Shown here piece by piece: positions 63,015-64,000 of a stretch of 64,000 nucleotides of DNA. The notes beneath the pieces were generated by a model. The model was not told the origin of the DNA, ran no database searches, and saw only the letters and a list, made by a program, of their open reading frames with translations. The stretch comes from Oscillospiraceae bacterium MB24-C1 (GTDB lineage Bacteria; Bacillota; Clostridia; Oscillospirales; Ruminococcaceae). Within the stretch, counting starts at the first letter, position 1, and each line of letters opens with the position of its first letter. Where the stretch lies: the NCBI GenBank assembly GCA_030913685.1, contig CP133187.1:186001-250000 (forward strand). The letters are read 5' to 3'. A program made the translations under genes and the position numbers.

Positions 63015-64000
63015 TGAATGAGAAATATGATTTTATTGTTGTGGGTGCGGGCGCTGCCGGTTTGATGGCGGCGGGGCAGGCGGCGTCAATGGGCGCCCGT
63101 GTGTTGATGCTGGACAAGAATGCACGCGTAGGGCGCAAAATTATGATCACTGGTAAAGGCCGCTGCAATGTAACAAACAACTGCAGCCGAGATCGCCTCA
63201 TCGAGTCGATGCGCCGCAATCCACGCTTTTTATATAGCGCCTTTGATGCATTTACCTCACAGGATGTCATGCAGTTTTTTGAGGAGTGCGGTGTGCCGCT
63301 TAAAACGGAAAGAGGTGCGCGGGTGTTTCCGCAGTCGGACAAGGCAGTCGACATTGTCGATGCGCTGGCCGGCTTTGCAAGAAAAAACGGCGTCGTGTTC
63401 CGCCAAAATCGCGTGATCGCACTGCATTGTGAAGATGGACAGGTCACCGGCGTCCAGACGGCGGATGGCGCGCACTATAACGCTGGCGCGGTGTTGTTGG
63501 CCACCGGCGGTAAAAGCTATCCGCTCACCGGTTCGACCGGAGACGGCTACAGCCTGGCTCAATCGGCAGGGCATACCATTATGCCGATTGCGCCGTCGCT
63601 CACCGCTATTGTTACGTCGGATAAGTGGTGCGCCGAACTGATGGGCCTTTCGCTTAAAAACGTGACACTGACAGTTAAAAAGGGCAAAAAGCAGTCCGTT
63701 TCAGAAATTGGCGAGCTGATGTTTACCCATTTTGGCATTTCCGGGCCGCTGGTGCTGACCGCTTCCAGCGAGATTGAGGGGGATGCCTCCGGTTATACCA
63801 TGACCATTGATCTGAAACCCGGGCTGGATATGCAACAGCTCGATAGTCGCTTACTGCGCGATTTTTCCGAGATGAAAAACCGTGCCTTTAAAAACGCGCT
63901 CGACCGTCTGTTGCCCAAGGGCCTGATTCCGATTGTCATTTTGCAATCGGGAATCGACGGAGAAACACAGATTAACGCCATCACAAAAGTGCAACGACAC
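63014..64000 (+). CDS. HI0933/YhiN-family FAD-dependent oxidoreductase (3' partial)
   Basis: The first 329 codons of a flavoprotein that continues past the window. The FAD-binding GxGxxG motif is VVGAGAAGLMAAG near residue 9, followed by GRKIMITGKGRCNVTNN near residue 42, the conserved HI0933 block. LLATGGKSYPLTGSTGDGY near residue 165 and THFGISGPLVL near residue 240 are also typical. Family members have about 400-420 residues, so about 80-90 are missing. The reaction is not established. The start overlaps the regulator stop by one base (TAATG). Confidence 0.9.
   Translation, partial: MNEKYDFIVVGAGAAGLMAAGQAASMGARVLMLDKNARVGRKIMITGKGRCNVTNNCSRDRLIESMRRNPRFLYSAFDAFTSQDVMQFFEECGVPLKTERGARVFPQSDKAVDIVDALAGFARKNGVVFRQNRVIALHCEDGQVTGVQTADGAHYNAGAVLLATGGKSYPLTGSTGDGYSLAQSAGHTIMPIAPSLTAIVTSDKWCAELMGLSLKNVTLTVKKGKKQSVSEIGELMFTHFGISGPLVLTASSEIEGDASGYTMTIDLKPGLDMQQLDSRLLRDFSEMKNRAFKNALDRLLPKGLIPIVILQSGIDGETQINAITKVQRH

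Noticed and set aside
1-64000. CRISPR arrays, insertion sequences, prophage genes and rRNA
   Set aside because: No regularly spaced repeats, transposase, integrase or phage structural proteins, and no rRNA-like sequence were seen.

Overview
The window reads as a chromosomal segment of a Gram-positive, probably endospore-related Clostridia (Firmicutes; Oscillospiraceae-like is my best guess). The basis is strong Shine-Dalgarno sites throughout, spoVG, a glmS ribozyme, a FabK-type fatty-acid operon with a MarR repressor, a DnaD/DnaI-type helicase-loader pair, a DUF4364 protein, a LevR-type PTS regulator and lipoprotein signals ending in LxAC. The taxon is inferred from gene content only. Almost every gene is intact; two run off the window ends.

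Layout. 1-3847: a translationally coupled set (cysteine-desulfurase-like enzyme, unknown 93-aa protein, radical SAM protein, adenylate-forming ligase), resembling a poorly described radical-SAM/CoA-ligase locus. 4057-15143: a poly-gamma-glutamate (PGA) island. pgsB-pgsC-pgsW and a CitB-like two-component system form one operon. Facing it are a gamma-glutamyltransferase lipoprotein, a DUF6305 lipoprotein, a TRAP-type large permease, a 48-aa membrane protein and an M14-like zinc amidohydrolase; a second M14-like lipoprotein is divergent. 15370-17645: a double-HTH MerR regulator and an ABC-2 exporter, each preceded by the same 27-bp element. 17685-18080: one intact tRNA-Thr among decayed tRNA pieces. 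18342-22895: a small surface-polysaccharide locus (polymerase/ligase-like protein, two GT4 enzymes, phosphoglycosyl transferase). 23085-25926: ECF sigma factor and a membrane beta-propeller protein with an anti-sigma-like N-terminus.

26172-30185: MarR regulator with a heterodimeric ABC exporter. 30262-37449: the type II fatty-acid synthesis operon, read leftward, marR-fabH-acpP-fabK-fabD-fabG-(FabK-like)-fabF-fabZ, from a near-consensus promoter overlapped by a palindromic operator. Both MarR loci carry the same operator geometry. 37654-39747: unknown membrane protein and pncB. 39928-48421: a self-contained mannose-family PTS with its own EI and HPr, four EII proteins, a BtpA/SgcQ-family protein and a LevR-like regulator. 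48641-51314: deoC plus helicase-loader and DnaD-like genes. 51608-56020: small housekeeping and unknown genes. 56102-58115: glmS under a glmS ribozyme. 58349-64000: FAH-family hydrolase, murC, spoVG, an unknown protein, an RpiR regulator and a flavoprotein cut by the window end.

The strongest candidates for an undescribed system are the PGA island, in which synthesis genes, putative depolymerising enzymes, an atypical TRAP permease and a dedicated sensor sit together, and the coupled radical SAM/ligase set at the left edge.
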